Assembly: GCF_022024055.1 (NCBI RefSeq)
Contig: NZ_CP091789.1
Coordinates: 62,001 to 126,000, forward strand
Length of the DNA: 64,000 nt
Source of the DNA: Prevotella sp. E2-28
GTDB taxonomy: Bacteria; Bacteroidota; Bacteroidia; Bacteroidales; Bacteroidaceae
Reading direction: 5' to 3'
Shown: positions 33,782-42,827 of the stretch, one piece after another
How positions within the stretch are numbered: the stretch's first letter is position 1
How the letters are laid out: each line of letters opens with the position of its first letter
Notes under the pieces: generated by a model
Told to the model about the DNA's origin: nothing
What the model saw: only the letters and a program-made list of their open reading frames with translations
The model's database searches: none
Position numbers and translations under genes: made by a program

Positions 33782-33799
33782 ACACTAAAGCATTACGAC

Positions 33800-34132
33800 A
33801 TGGATAAGGAAACAGTTAGAAACAACCAGGTGCGAATTGTCACAGACATCGCTCTCTGGAACCTGCTGCTGCAGGGTGTGAAGAAACAGCCGAAGTACAG
33901 TCGCCTCGAAGCCTTCCGCGACCTGATGGAGCGTCAGCGCATCGCGCTTCTTACGGGTGACGGAAAGTTCATGAAAGGCAGCGTCCTCGAGTTCTCGAAA
34001 GCCTGGGGATGGGACCGCGATACGGTCAGCCGTTTCTTGGAGAAGTTACAGGAGCTTGGCATCGTCACCATGACCTTGGCAGGCAACCGAAAGGCAATCA
34101 AGTTAAACTATATCACAGACAACGATTTTTAG
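33800..34132 (+). CDS. Winged-helix DNA-binding protein beside the relaxase (possible relaxosome accessory)
   Basis: 110 residues. The C-terminal half reads KGSVLEFSKAWGWDRDTVSRFLEKLQELGIVTMTLAGNRKAIKLNYI, a winged helix-turn-helix with a basic wing. The N-terminal helices contain YSRLEAFRDLMERQR, as in small replisome or plasmid wHTH proteins. It lies directly before the candidate oriT and relaxase, so it may bind oriT and help relaxase loading, or repress the mobilisation genes. Confidence 0.7.
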   Translation: MDKETVRNNQVRIVTDIALWNLLLQGVKKQPKYSRLEAFRDLMERQRIALLTGDGKFMKGSVLEFSKAWGWDRDTVSRFLEKLQELGIVTMTLAGNRKAIKLNYITDNDF

Positions 34133-34351
34133 TGTGTACGACGACTGAAACGGAGAGCGCTTGCGCGTCTGCCCCAGGTCGTGCCACACTGCCCTTGGGC
34201 AGAAGGGTGTAGCCTAATACGCACTTTGTCGGCAGATGCCCCACAAAGATGCCCGTCCTCAATCGCAAGCGAATTGGAGCAAGCTCTCGGACGGTTAGGC
34301 TCAGGGTTCACACCCCAAGACCCCCATTTGAACTAATAAACGAACAAAAAC
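34133..34351 (+). other. oriT: Candidate oriT region
   Basis: 219 non-coding bases, GC-richer than other gaps and full of small inverted repeats, lie just before the MOBV relaxase gene. They include GCGC-TT-GCGC (34157-34166), CTGCCC-TT-GGGCAG (34189-34202), CTTTGT/ACAAAG (34224-34229 with 34243-34248) and a longer interrupted pair, GGGTGT-AGCCTAA (34205-34217) with TTAGGCT (34295-34301) and ACACCC (34310-34315). MOBV relaxases nick at a hairpin upstream of their own gene, so this is the best oriT candidate; I cannot place the nick. Confidence 0.5.
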
Positions 34352-35869
34352 ATGGCTAAGCAAGTATGCGATTTAAGAGCAGGAAAAGGTATAACCGTTG
34401 CTCAAAGTAACGAACACCTTCGTGTAGGACAGCAAAACGCCTATATGAAGAAGGTATCAGGTACACAAGACCCCACCCGCGAGCATCTCAACTTCGAGAT
34501 TGGCCGTGGTGGCATAGTAAAAGAGGTGGATAAAGACACCTCCATCCCCACCCGTATTAGGGAAATTCTGAAGGCAAGGGGTATCACCGACCCCAATGCA
34601 GGGCTTTCTGAGGATGATCCGCGTCGCCGTCGGACGGTTGCGAATATCATATTAGAAGGTTCAAGAGACGTGATGCGTCAGTTGGCCTTCGGCAATCAGG
34701 AAGTGAATTTCAAATGTGGATCAGACAATTCTCAGGTCACCCGCTGCCCAGGAATTGAGAAGTGGGCACAGGACATGTATCACTTCATGGCCGACAAATA
34801 CGGTGAGGATAACATTGCGGCATTTGTCGTTCACCTCGACGAGACCCTACCACATATCCATTGTACACTGCTACCCATCACAGAAAAGAACAAGTTTTCC
34901 TACAATAAGTTCTTTGGCGGTAACAAGGAGGATGGCTCACGTAAGTTCAAGGAACTGCACGACCAGTTGGCCGAGGTAAATGCCAAGTACGGACTGGAAC
35001 GTGGTGACAGCATCGCCACGACCAATGCCAAGCATAAGTCATATATGCAGTGGCTGGAGGAACAGATTGATTCCGGTAAGGTAACCCTCAATGAGCAAGA
35101 ACAAAAGATGACCGAACAGTCCACACAGATTACGGCAAATCAAGGGAGACTTGACAATCTGGAAACCGAAATCAAAAGAGCCGAGAAACGCTACAAGGGA
35201 CTGACCACTATGATAATCAATCTTCGAGAGCAGAAGCAGAAAATCATCACCGAGATTGGTGGTCTTGAAGAGGAATACAAGAATGGTCATATTCCCATCG
35301 ATGAACTTGAAGAGAAGAAACAAAAGTTAGAAGACCAACTTAACGATATACAGACAAAGTTGGATGACAAGAAAACAAAACTCGATGCAGCCATGACCCA
35401 GTTAGAAGAACTGACAGGCATGAAAGAGAATCTTGAAAAGGCATACGATTCGCTATATGAGCATGTCGAAAAGAACAGTCCATCACTGGAGGATGATGCC
35501 ATGCGTGAAATGACTACAATGATGTGGAGCGAGGCCATCGAAGAGGTTCAGAAGGAACACCAGAGGTTGTGCGACTTCTCCAAGAAACTGCCGCCTGGAC
35601 TGCGGAATGAGTTTGAGGGACTGATAGATGGTTCTTTCATCGAAGACATAGCCGAAAGAGGCAATGCAATTGTCGCCGCCGCAACCGCTATTTTCACGGG
35701 ATTGATAGATGGTGCTACAAAGTATGCACAGGATCATGGTGGCGGCGGTAATGGCCCAGGAAGTGGCTGGCGGCGCAAGGAAGACGAGGACGAGTATGCG
35801 TATCGTAGGCGTTGTTGCATCATGGGCCGCATGATGATGAGACCAGCTGGACGAAAATTGAAACGTTAA
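34352..35869 (+). CDS. MOBV-family relaxase (Mob_Pre)
   Basis: 505 residues. The N-terminal relaxase domain carries the HUH motif in HLDETLPHIHCTLLPI (H161, H168, H170), the MOBV/Pre hallmark. A long coiled coil rich in Glu, Lys and Gln covers about 220-370. A helical C-terminal region ends in a Gly-rich segment and a basic tail (GGGGNGPGSGWRRKEDEDEYAYRRR). The protein should nick oriT, stay bound to the 5' end and be carried by the type IV system through the coupling protein encoded at 40570. The length is typical of Bacteroidetes MOBV enzymes. Confidence 0.9.
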   Translation: MAKQVCDLRAGKGITVAQSNEHLRVGQQNAYMKKVSGTQDPTREHLNFEIGRGGIVKEVDKDTSIPTRIREILKARGITDPNAGLSEDDPRRRRTVANIILEGSRDVMRQLAFGNQEVNFKCGSDNSQVTRCPGIEKWAQDMYHFMADKYGEDNIAAFVVHLDETLPHIHCTLLPITEKNKFSYNKFFGGNKEDGSRKFKELHDQLAEVNAKYGLERGDSIATTNAKHKSYMQWLEEQIDSGKVTLNEQEQKMTEQSTQITANQGRLDNLETEIKRAEKRYKGLTTMIINLREQKQKIITEIGGLEEEYKNGHIPIDELEEKKQKLEDQLNDIQTKLDDKKTKLDAAMTQLEELTGMKENLEKAYDSLYEHVEKNSPSLEDDAMREMTTMMWSEAIEEVQKEHQRLCDFSKKLPPGLRNEFEGLIDGSFIEDIAERGNAIVAAATAIFTGLIDGATKYAQDHGGGGNGPGSGWRRKEDEDEYAYRRRCCIMGRMMMRPAGRKLKR

Positions 35870-35916
35870 TTCAAGCATGAAAATTTCTGTGCGTCTGTGC
35901 AGTGAAATAGATGTTG

Positions 35917-35924
35917 TACTTTCG
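35917..35924 (+). promoter_or_regulatory. Promoter box of the OmpA-like gene
   Basis: TACTTTCG followed by CGGCTAAAAAATT, 31 bases before the ATG at 35955. It differs from TAnnTTTG at one position and is nearly identical to the box upstream of traJ, which suggests common control. Confidence 0.5.
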
Positions 35925-35954
35925 CGGCTAAAAAATTAAAAAGGTATTAAGCAA

Positions 35955-37133
35955 ATGAAGAAAACAATGATTTTAATGGCGGCATGTCTCGTAGCAGGGA
36001 CAGCTGCAGCACAAGATTCTCCCGTCGATGATTGGGGAGCAAATTGGTTCCTCTCAGCCAAGGGAGGTGTATCGGCTTTCATTGGTAAGCCAGTAGGACA
36101 TGGTGATTTGTTTGACCGTGAGAAACCGTTGCTGAATGTGTCAGTGGGCAAGTGGTTCACGCCTCATGTGGCTGGCCGACTGGCTTTTCAGGGCCTGCAA
36201 CTGAAGGATGCCAATATGGTATCATGTAATTACCAGAACCTGCACGTGGACTTCTTGTATAACCTCACAGCGCATAGTGACGGGATGCAGAAGTGGGACA
36301 TCATCCCATACGCCGGATGTGGACTGATTCATAACAGTTATAATGGTCAGAAGCCATTCGCTGTCTCCTATGGCCTCATTGGTCGCTACCGACTGTCGGA
36401 ACGCCTGCATCTGTCTGGAGAACTCGGAGCCACGACCACCTGGCAGAACTTCGACGGGCAGGGAGCATCTGATAAACTCGGTGACCATCTGCTGCAGGCC
36501 AGTATCGGTCTGAGCGTTACCATCGGTAAAGTCGGATGGAAGAAAGCTCGCGTCCATGAAGTTGATTTGAACCAGGTGAACCGATATTACGACTCATGGC
36601 AGAACCAGAACAAGGGAACTGTTCCTTCGGCTCAGTCCACGGCTGCCCATGAGCGCAATAATTATAGCGGTCTTAACTCTCTTCGCAAGCGTTTGGCCAA
36701 CAAGGATTGGGATGGCATCAGTGACACTATCAACGTGGATAGTCTGGCTGATTCAACCGCCATCGCCGCCAACAAGTACCTGCACATCCTGAAGTCTGGC
36801 AAGAAGTACATTGGCGCACCTATCTATTTCTTCTTTAAGATAGGAACCCATGAGTTGACAGAGAACGCACAGTTCATCAATATCAAGGAGGTGTCAGAAG
36901 TCATCAAGAAGTATGGCCTTCAGGCCCGAATCATTGGTGCTGCCGACAGCGAGACGGGTACGCCTGAGATTAACGAACGCCTGAGTGTCGAGCGAGCCGA
37001 CTATATCGCAGGACTGCTGAAGGCTCATGGCGTTGACGAGACTCATATCCAGAAGAAACATCGTGGCGGTATCGACAGCTACGAACCGCTCAATGGCAAT
37101 CGTAACACCTGCGTCGTACTTTATTTCAAGTAG
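35955..37133 (+). CDS. Outer-membrane protein with OmpA-like peptidoglycan-binding domain
   Basis: 392 residues. The signal peptide ends near GTAAAQ. Residues about 25-200 form an eight-stranded barrel-like part (FLSAKGGVSAFIG, GRLAFQGLQL, LHVDFLYNL, SIGLSVTIGKV). A linker follows, then an OmpA/MotB C-terminal domain: IYFFFKIGTHELTENAQFINIKEVSEVIKKYG, IIGAADSETGTPEINERLSVERADYIAGLLKAHGV and a closing NTCVVLYFK. It may anchor the mating apparatus to the wall or act in mating-pair stabilisation or entry exclusion. It is followed 3 bases later by the repeat protein. Confidence 0.85.
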   Translation: MKKTMILMAACLVAGTAAAQDSPVDDWGANWFLSAKGGVSAFIGKPVGHGDLFDREKPLLNVSVGKWFTPHVAGRLAFQGLQLKDANMVSCNYQNLHVDFLYNLTAHSDGMQKWDIIPYAGCGLIHNSYNGQKPFAVSYGLIGRYRLSERLHLSGELGATTTWQNFDGQGASDKLGDHLLQASIGLSVTIGKVGWKKARVHEVDLNQVNRYYDSWQNQNKGTVPSAQSTAAHERNNYSGLNSLRKRLANKDWDGISDTINVDSLADSTAIAANKYLHILKSGKKYIGAPIYFFFKIGTHELTENAQFINIKEVSEVIKKYGLQARIIGAADSETGTPEINERLSVERADYIAGLLKAHGVDETHIQKKHRGGIDSYEPLNGNRNTCVVLYFK

Positions 37134-37136
37134 TCT

Positions 37137-39146
37137 ATGGCAATACGGAAATATACTAATCCGCGAGAGTTGGATCTATCGACAGGTCTTCAGGAGGTTT
37201 TGCGCAAGAACGGTATGCAGGCGCATATCAGTTTGGCGAAGGACGGTGGTCGTGAACTCATAGTATTGGGTCACGACTCTCCTGTTTTGACCTACAAACT
37301 GAATGAGAAACAGGTGGAGAACCTCATGGGCTGGGGAACCACCTACGAGAACAAGAAAGCCTATAACACTTTCGCCTCTATCGTGAAGGATGACTTCTAC
37401 ATGCCGCAGAACTTTGTTTCTGCCAGCAATGCCTTCGGTCGTGTGGCGATGGGACTGCATGGCTATCGTATCGGACATGGGGAGTATGGCTACGATGCCA
37501 GACCTGCCCGCCGAACACCTTGGTTTGCTCCCTTCAGCCGTCAGGGTCGTGGTTGGGCAGGCGACTTCGTAGGCTATGCCCCTCGTACTGAAGGATTCCA
37601 TCTTCGCCGTATCGGTGACCACGCCTATCGTCCTTGGGGAGGTGGCCCGATGGTAACGGAACGACCAGACAACAGAGTGAAGCCAGGAGAGATGCTCTCT
37701 GGCGGTTATGGCTTTTACTTCAAAGGCCATCAGAAGGAAACGCCCGTCGAGGTGCTGGACCAGATTTCCATCGAACCCAAGATAAAGCCTTTGGAGGCAG
37801 CACCCCGTCCACAAGGTCAGGGCATCCCCTACTCTTCTGTCATCACCTCCGATGTCTATTTCAGCAATGACAAGTTCCAGGAGGTGTTGAAGTCACACGG
37901 CATCGTCATCGACGAAGCCAAGAAGACACTCACCATCCAGTCGAATCTTTCAAAGGTGGATCTCCAGTATGACCTGAAGCCGGAGGAACTGCAAAAACTC
38001 ATGGCCAACAAGGTCAGTGGTAAAGGTGGTGTGTCAGTTGATGCCCGTCTGGCCATCATCAATGAGGTCATCGGCAAGGACTTCAACTCGAAGCTCACCA
38101 AGGACATGCTCGAAACCAAGGAACTGGTGTCACTCGACTTGAAGCCGGAGGTTCGTCAGGAGGTGGAAGCACCTTTCATCGAACAGGAACGCCGCATCGC
38201 TGAACAGCAGCGTCTCGCCGAAGCCAGAGCCGAACAGCGCAGAGAGTCTGAGCGTATTGAACGCGACCCTAATGCCATCGACGGCAGGGAGATTCAGGCC
38301 ATCTTGGGCAATAAGGGCTGGTTCCAGCCTGTGGCCAATGGCCGTGAGATGGTTGTTGGCGAAATACGAGTTGATAAAACGCTCAATGGCACATACGTCA
38401 TGGAGGCAGAAGTCAATGGCCGACTCCTCGCCCACTCCATCTCAGCCAAAGACTATCAGAAGTTCCTCGACCTCGACGATGCCCATCGCCTGAAGATGTT
38501 CGATAAGGTTTTCAACGAGGTCGAAATCAAGTCGGCACATGGGGAGAGTCTATATCAAAATGACTTATACCTTGCGCACGACGGGCAAAGCATCGTCCAC
38601 CAAAAGGAAGTGGACATCCAAAATGCCACTTCCAACAGGGTGGACGGTGCAGCCCTTTTGGAGTTTAATGAGCGCAAGGGCTTTTACCGCGAGAGAGCAC
38701 ATGGCCGTGAGGTCGAGGTGGGGAATATTCAGGTTGACCCTACAGCGAATGGCAAATACAAGATGACCGCTGTCATCAATGGGCAGACCATATCACATGA
38801 GATTACCCAGAAACAGTACGACAAGTTCCTCGCCGTTGATGACTATCACCGTATGCAGCTCTTCTCTAAGATCTTCAATGAAGTGGACATCAAGACCCGG
38901 CCAGGCGAAGGCCATAACCTCGGTGCTGCTCTCTTGGCGGCATTGGTCGTTGGTGGCGAAGTGATGCGCGACGGTCTGTCTGTCCCTCATGAGCCGAGAC
39001 CTGAGATTTATGAAACCCGTACCGGACCCGTCTATCATAAAGCAGGAGTTGTCAGTCCGGCTGATGTGGCTGCTGCCAACTTCCGCTCAGAGGAAGCCAA
39101 CCTTGGTGTTCCTGGGCCAGACGAGGGTATCAGACGTGGCATGTAG
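37137..39146 (+). CDS. Protein with four copies of a DUF3945/DUF4099-like repeat
   Basis: 669 residues. Four related units of about 75 residues can be seen near 17-85, 248-325, 382-460 and 528-602. Each has a helix (LQEVLRKNGM; FQEVLKSHGI; IQAILGNKGW; LLEFNERKGF), beta strands, a Y/H-x-(I/L)-x3-(Q/D)xxxL(M/L) helix and an end such as FNEVEIK. Units 3 and 4 are the closest pair. Between units 1 and 2 lies an Arg/Gly/Tyr-rich stretch (about 110-190) that looks disordered, and a Glu/Gln/Arg coiled coil lies near 350-380. The repeat resembles small DUF3945/DUF4099 modules of Bacteroidetes mobile elements. The function is unknown; it may bind DNA or the relaxosome. Confidence 0.7.
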   Translation: MAIRKYTNPRELDLSTGLQEVLRKNGMQAHISLAKDGGRELIVLGHDSPVLTYKLNEKQVENLMGWGTTYENKKAYNTFASIVKDDFYMPQNFVSASNAFGRVAMGLHGYRIGHGEYGYDARPARRTPWFAPFSRQGRGWAGDFVGYAPRTEGFHLRRIGDHAYRPWGGGPMVTERPDNRVKPGEMLSGGYGFYFKGHQKETPVEVLDQISIEPKIKPLEAAPRPQGQGIPYSSVITSDVYFSNDKFQEVLKSHGIVIDEAKKTLTIQSNLSKVDLQYDLKPEELQKLMANKVSGKGGVSVDARLAIINEVIGKDFNSKLTKDMLETKELVSLDLKPEVRQEVEAPFIEQERRIAEQQRLAEARAEQRRESERIERDPNAIDGREIQAILGNKGWFQPVANGREMVVGEIRVDKTLNGTYVMEAEVNGRLLAHSISAKDYQKFLDLDDAHRLKMFDKVFNEVEIKSAHGESLYQNDLYLAHDGQSIVHQKEVDIQNATSNRVDGAALLEFNERKGFYRERAHGREVEVGNIQVDPTANGKYKMTAVINGQTISHEITQKQYDKFLAVDDYHRMQLFSKIFNEVDIKTRPGEGHNLGAALLAALVVGGEVMRDGLSVPHEPRPEIYETRTGPVYHKAGVVSPADVAAANFRSEEANLGVPGPDEGIRRGM

Positions 39147-39170
39147 ATGATTTATCTTTATTAAATAAGA

Positions 39171-39890
39171 ATGATACCATCTTTATTCTTTCATAATCGA
39201 CGCGGACTACTGGCATTGGCCGTCCTGATGGGCGCGCCTGCCGGTAGTTTTGGGCAGGTTGGCGAGGCCAATCCGCTGCAATATGCCGCTATTGCCGAGG
39301 GGACGAGTTTGCTAAACAGCACGATTAACAGCCAGACGAAAGGTATGCAGAAGACCGCTGCTTTTCAGGGAACCATTGCGGCTGAGTTCACGAAGATGAA
39401 ACAGTGGGAGGGTAAGTATAATGCTTACCTGAAAACGGCTCGTGGCTATGCCGATGCCCTCAAAGCTGGTTGCTCACTTTATGCCGATGGTGTTCAGACC
39501 CTGCAACATCTCTATGAGATACAACGGGCAATCAATGCCAATCCTGTGGGTATCGGTGCCACGTTGGCCATGAACGACCTCTATCTCGAAACAGCGACGG
39601 AGTTCATCAAGACCTACCGCCTGTTGAAGGTGTCGGTGGCCAAGGGTGGAACGGACAATATGCTGACGGGAGCCGAACGGACGGAAATGCTCTGGCAGCT
39701 GTCCGACGAACTGGCTCGGCTGAATGCCAAGCTGCGCACCCTCGCCATCAGCATCGCGTATCATAATCTGACGGATGTCTGGAACCAGTACACGGCTGGG
39801 ATGGTTGACAAGAGCCATGCCGAGATAGCCAGTGAGGCGTACGAACGCTGGCGAAGGGCATCAACCGTAAGTCAAATATTGAATGAATGA
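39171..39890 (+). CDS. Secreted helical protein of transfer block (paralogue 1)
   Basis: 239 residues with an N-terminal signal peptide (LLALAVLMGAPAGSFGQ). The mature protein is helical, with AYLKTARGYADALKAGCSLYADGVQTLQHLYEIQRAIN and a closing LRTLAISIAYHNLTDVWNQY and SEAYERWRRAS. The end matches the protein encoded by the next gene and the one at 10198. Its stop overlaps the next start by 4 nt. It is probably a periplasmic or pilus accessory (VirB5/TraI-like). CTTTATT motifs like the partition repeats lie at 39156 and 39181. Confidence 0.68.
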   Translation: MIPSLFFHNRRGLLALAVLMGAPAGSFGQVGEANPLQYAAIAEGTSLLNSTINSQTKGMQKTAAFQGTIAAEFTKMKQWEGKYNAYLKTARGYADALKAGCSLYADGVQTLQHLYEIQRAINANPVGIGATLAMNDLYLETATEFIKTYRLLKVSVAKGGTDNMLTGAERTEMLWQLSDELARLNAKLRTLAISIAYHNLTDVWNQYTAGMVDKSHAEIASEAYERWRRASTVSQILNE

Positions 39891-40567
39891 TGAAGAAGCT
39901 ATACTTGTTAATACTGTTGTGTGTACCGCTGAAGTCGGTGGCCGGTATCGACCCGGGACGTGTGGCTGCCATTGAACTGGCCTCCGACCAGGCGAAGAAA
40001 ACCATCGAGTCGCAGGAGAAGGCGCAGCTGCTGATGACCACCGGCCACGTCTGGATAAAGGAGGAGGTGGAAGCCACGACCGACTTCCAGCGCGAGTTCA
40101 ACGACTACCTGGATAAGTTCCACGATGTGCTGTCGATAGCGGCTGAGATCTACGGCATCTACTACGAGGTGACGCAAACCTCGAAATGCGTGAAGGACTT
40201 GGGCCATGTCCTCGCGGACAGTCCTGAGAACGCCTTGGCCGTGGCTTTCTCCACACGTCGGAATGTGGTCTATCGCAACATCGTGCGCACCACGCTCGAC
40301 GTCATCATGGACATCCGCAAGGTGTGCTTTGAGAGTAGCAAGATGACGGAACAGGAGAAGAATAAGGTCATCTCGACCATCCGGCCCAAACTGCGCACTA
40401 TCAACAAACAGTTGCGCCAGCTCACCCTCGCGCTCCGCTATACGTCGTTTCTCGATGTGTGGAACGAGTTGATGGAGCGGGCCTATTACATGAACCCCGC
40501 CACCAAGCACGACATCATCACCCGTTGCCGCCGCCAGTGGTGGAACAACGCTAAATCGGTAAGATAG
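39887..40567 (+). CDS. Secreted helical protein of transfer block (paralogue 2)
   Basis: 226 residues with a signal peptide (KKLYLLILLCVPLKSVAG). It is colinear with the preceding protein: IELASDQAKKTIESQEKAQ, then FNDYLDKFHDVLSIAAEIYGIYYEV, RTINKQLRQLTLALRYTSFLDVWNELM and a basic end CRRQWWNNAKSVR. It overlaps the upstream gene by 4 nt, and the coupling-protein gene starts 2 bases after its stop. It is probably exported and works with the mating apparatus. Confidence 0.68.
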   Translation: MMKKLYLLILLCVPLKSVAGIDPGRVAAIELASDQAKKTIESQEKAQLLMTTGHVWIKEEVEATTDFQREFNDYLDKFHDVLSIAAEIYGIYYEVTQTSKCVKDLGHVLADSPENALAVAFSTRRNVVYRNIVRTTLDVIMDIRKVCFESSKMTEQEKNKVISTIRPKLRTINKQLRQLTLALRYTSFLDVWNELMERAYYMNPATKHDIITRCRRQWWNNAKSVR

Positions 40568-40569
40568 AA

Positions 40570-42759
40570 ATGGAAGAATCGAAAGAGATACAAAGCATTT
40601 ACAGCATATTCCGAGTCGTCATTTATGTCTCGCTGATCGTTGAGTTTTTTGAGTATGCCTGCAATCCTGAGCTGCTCGACACGTTCGCCGGAGTGCTGAC
40701 CGACCTGCATGAGCGCATGGGACGCTGGCTGATTTACCAGCCCGGTCACCTCGCCTATAGTAAGATTGCCACGCTCCTGCTGGTCATCATCACCTGCATC
40801 GGCACCCGCAACAAGAAACAGATTGAGTTCGATGCCCGCAAGATGGTGTTTTGGCCTATCGTCATCGGATTCGTGTTGATTCTGCTGGCCGTGTGGCTCT
40901 ACTACACCGACTGGCTGCACTATCGCCTGTGGATATTCCCACTGAGCATCTGGCTCTACATGGTGGCCTCCATCGTTGGCACGGTGTGCGTCCATGTGGC
41001 GCTCGACAACGTGTCGAAGTATCTGAAGGAGGGACTGATGAAGGACCGTTTCAACTTCGAGAACGAGAGTTTCGAGCAGAATGAGAAGCGCGTCGATACG
41101 AAGTACGGCGTGAACATCCCCATGCGCTACTACTATCACGGCAAGTTCCGTCACGGCTGGATCAACATCAATAACCCCTTCCGTGGTACGTTCGTGGTGG
41201 GTACGCCTGGATCGGGTAAGACCTTTTCTGTTATCGAGCCGTTCATCCGTCAACACTCGGCCAAGGGCTTTTCGATGGTGGTGTACGACTACAAGTTCCC
41301 TACCCTCGCCCAGAAGCTCTACTATCACTACCGCATCAACAAGGCGAAGGGCAAGACGCCGCCGGGCTGTCAATTCAACATCATCAATTTCGTGAATGTG
41401 GAGTATTCGCGCCGTGTGAACCCCATCCAGCATAAATACATTGACTCGCTGGCCGCTGCCCAGGAGACCGCAGAGACATTGGTCGATTCACTGAACAAGG
41501 GTAAGAACGAGGGTGGCGGTGGCTCCGACCAGTTCTTCAAGACCTCTGCAGTGAACTTCCTCGCCGCCTGCATCTACTTTTTCGTGAACTACAAGCGTCT
41601 GCCATACGACAAGGACGGCAACGAGCTAGTGCCGGAATATACGGAGGACAAAGAGACGCACCATAGGAAACTGACGGGCCGTGTCTTTGACAAGGCTGGC
41701 AATACCGTCACGCCTGCCTATTGGTTGGGCAAGTACAGCGACATGCCGCATGTGCTGTCGTTCCTGAACATCGACTACAAGACCATGTTCGAGATTCTGC
41801 AGACCGACCCTGAGATATTCCCGCTGATTGCACCGTTCAAGTCGGCCCTCGATGGCAAGGCGATGGAACAGTTGGAGGGTATGATCGGTACGCTGCGTGT
41901 GCAGACCTCGAAGCTGGCCACCAAGGAGGCCTACTGGATATTCCACAAGGATGGCGACGACTTCGACCTGAAAGTCAGCGACCCCAAGAGTCCGTCGTAC
42001 CTGCTCATTGCCAACGACCCAGAGAAGGAACAGATTGTGGGTGCCTTGAACGCTATGATCCTGAACCGTCTGGTGACGCGAGTGAACAGTGGCCAAGGGA
42101 AAAATATCCCCGTTGATATCTGTGTGGACGAGGTGCCGACGCTCTATTTCCACAAGATAGACCGTCTGATCGGCACGGCACGAAGCAACAAGGTGGCAGT
42201 CATTCTCGGATTCCAGGAACTGCCGCAGCTGGAGGCCGACTACGGCAAGGTGGGTATGCAGAAGATTATCACTACCATCGGTAATGTCGTGTCTGGCTCT
42301 GCTCGTAACAAAGAGACGCTCGAATGGCTTTCCAACGACATCTTCGGCAAGACTGTACAGCTCAAAAAGGGTGTCACCATCGACCGCGACCGTACCAGCA
42401 TCAATCTCAACGAGAACATGGACTCGATGGTGCCTGCCTCGAAAATTTCGGATATGCCCTCTGGCTGGATTTGCGGACAGGTGGCCCGCGACTTCACCCC
42501 CACCAAGACTGGCCGTCATGGTTCGATGAACATCCAGAAGTCGGAGGAGTTCCAGACCTCGAAGTTCTATTGCAAGACCAATTTCGATATGGCCGAAATC
42601 AAGGCCGAAGAGGAGGATTACGCCAATTATCCGCTCCCCATCGCCTATGACTTCAAATCCGTCGATGCCCGCGAGCGAATCTTATATATGAACTACAACC
42701 GCGTAAAAGCCGATGTTGACAGCCTAATTCTTGAAGTTGAACAGGAGTTCAAAAAATAG
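40570..42759 (+). CDS. Type IV coupling protein (VirD4/TraG family)
   Basis: 729 residues. The N-terminal membrane part has about four helices within residues 10-145. The cytoplasmic NTPase shows Walker A GTPGSGKT at 211-218, the following VVYDYKFPTLA, Walker B VDICVDEVPTLYF (near 515-525), ILGFQELPQLEADYG and GNVVSGSARN. This arrangement is standard for Bacteroidetes coupling proteins (also called TraG or MobC). It should connect the MOBV relaxase-DNA complex to the VirB4/TraJ channel. It is the last gene of the rightward block and is followed by a terminator-like hairpin. Confidence 0.92.
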   Translation: MEESKEIQSIYSIFRVVIYVSLIVEFFEYACNPELLDTFAGVLTDLHERMGRWLIYQPGHLAYSKIATLLLVIITCIGTRNKKQIEFDARKMVFWPIVIGFVLILLAVWLYYTDWLHYRLWIFPLSIWLYMVASIVGTVCVHVALDNVSKYLKEGLMKDRFNFENESFEQNEKRVDTKYGVNIPMRYYYHGKFRHGWININNPFRGTFVVGTPGSGKTFSVIEPFIRQHSAKGFSMVVYDYKFPTLAQKLYYHYRINKAKGKTPPGCQFNIINFVNVEYSRRVNPIQHKYIDSLAAAQETAETLVDSLNKGKNEGGGGSDQFFKTSAVNFLAACIYFFVNYKRLPYDKDGNELVPEYTEDKETHHRKLTGRVFDKAGNTVTPAYWLGKYSDMPHVLSFLNIDYKTMFEILQTDPEIFPLIAPFKSALDGKAMEQLEGMIGTLRVQTSKLATKEAYWIFHKDGDDFDLKVSDPKSPSYLLIANDPEKEQIVGALNAMILNRLVTRVNSGQGKNIPVDICVDEVPTLYFHKIDRLIGTARSNKVAVILGFQELPQLEADYGKVGMQKIITTIGNVVSGSARNKETLEWLSNDIFGKTVQLKKGVTIDRDRTSINLNENMDSMVPASKISDMPSGWICGQVARDFTPTKTGRHGSMNIQKSEEFQTSKFYCKTNFDMAEIKAEEEDYANYPLPIAYDFKSVDARERILYMNYNRVKADVDSLILEVEQEFKK

Positions 42760-42765
42760 GATAAG

Positions 42766-42800
42766 CCCCGGCTTGCTCATTTGCAGGTCGGGGATTTGTT
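42766..42800 (+). terminator. Terminator after the coupling-protein gene
   Basis: CCCCG (42766-42770) pairs with CGGGG (42789-42793), extended imperfectly inward, and is followed by ATTTGTTTAT. It separates the rightward transfer block from the convergent uxaA gene. Confidence 0.6.
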
Positions 42801-42827
42801 TATCTAAATTTTGGATATTTCCCGCAT

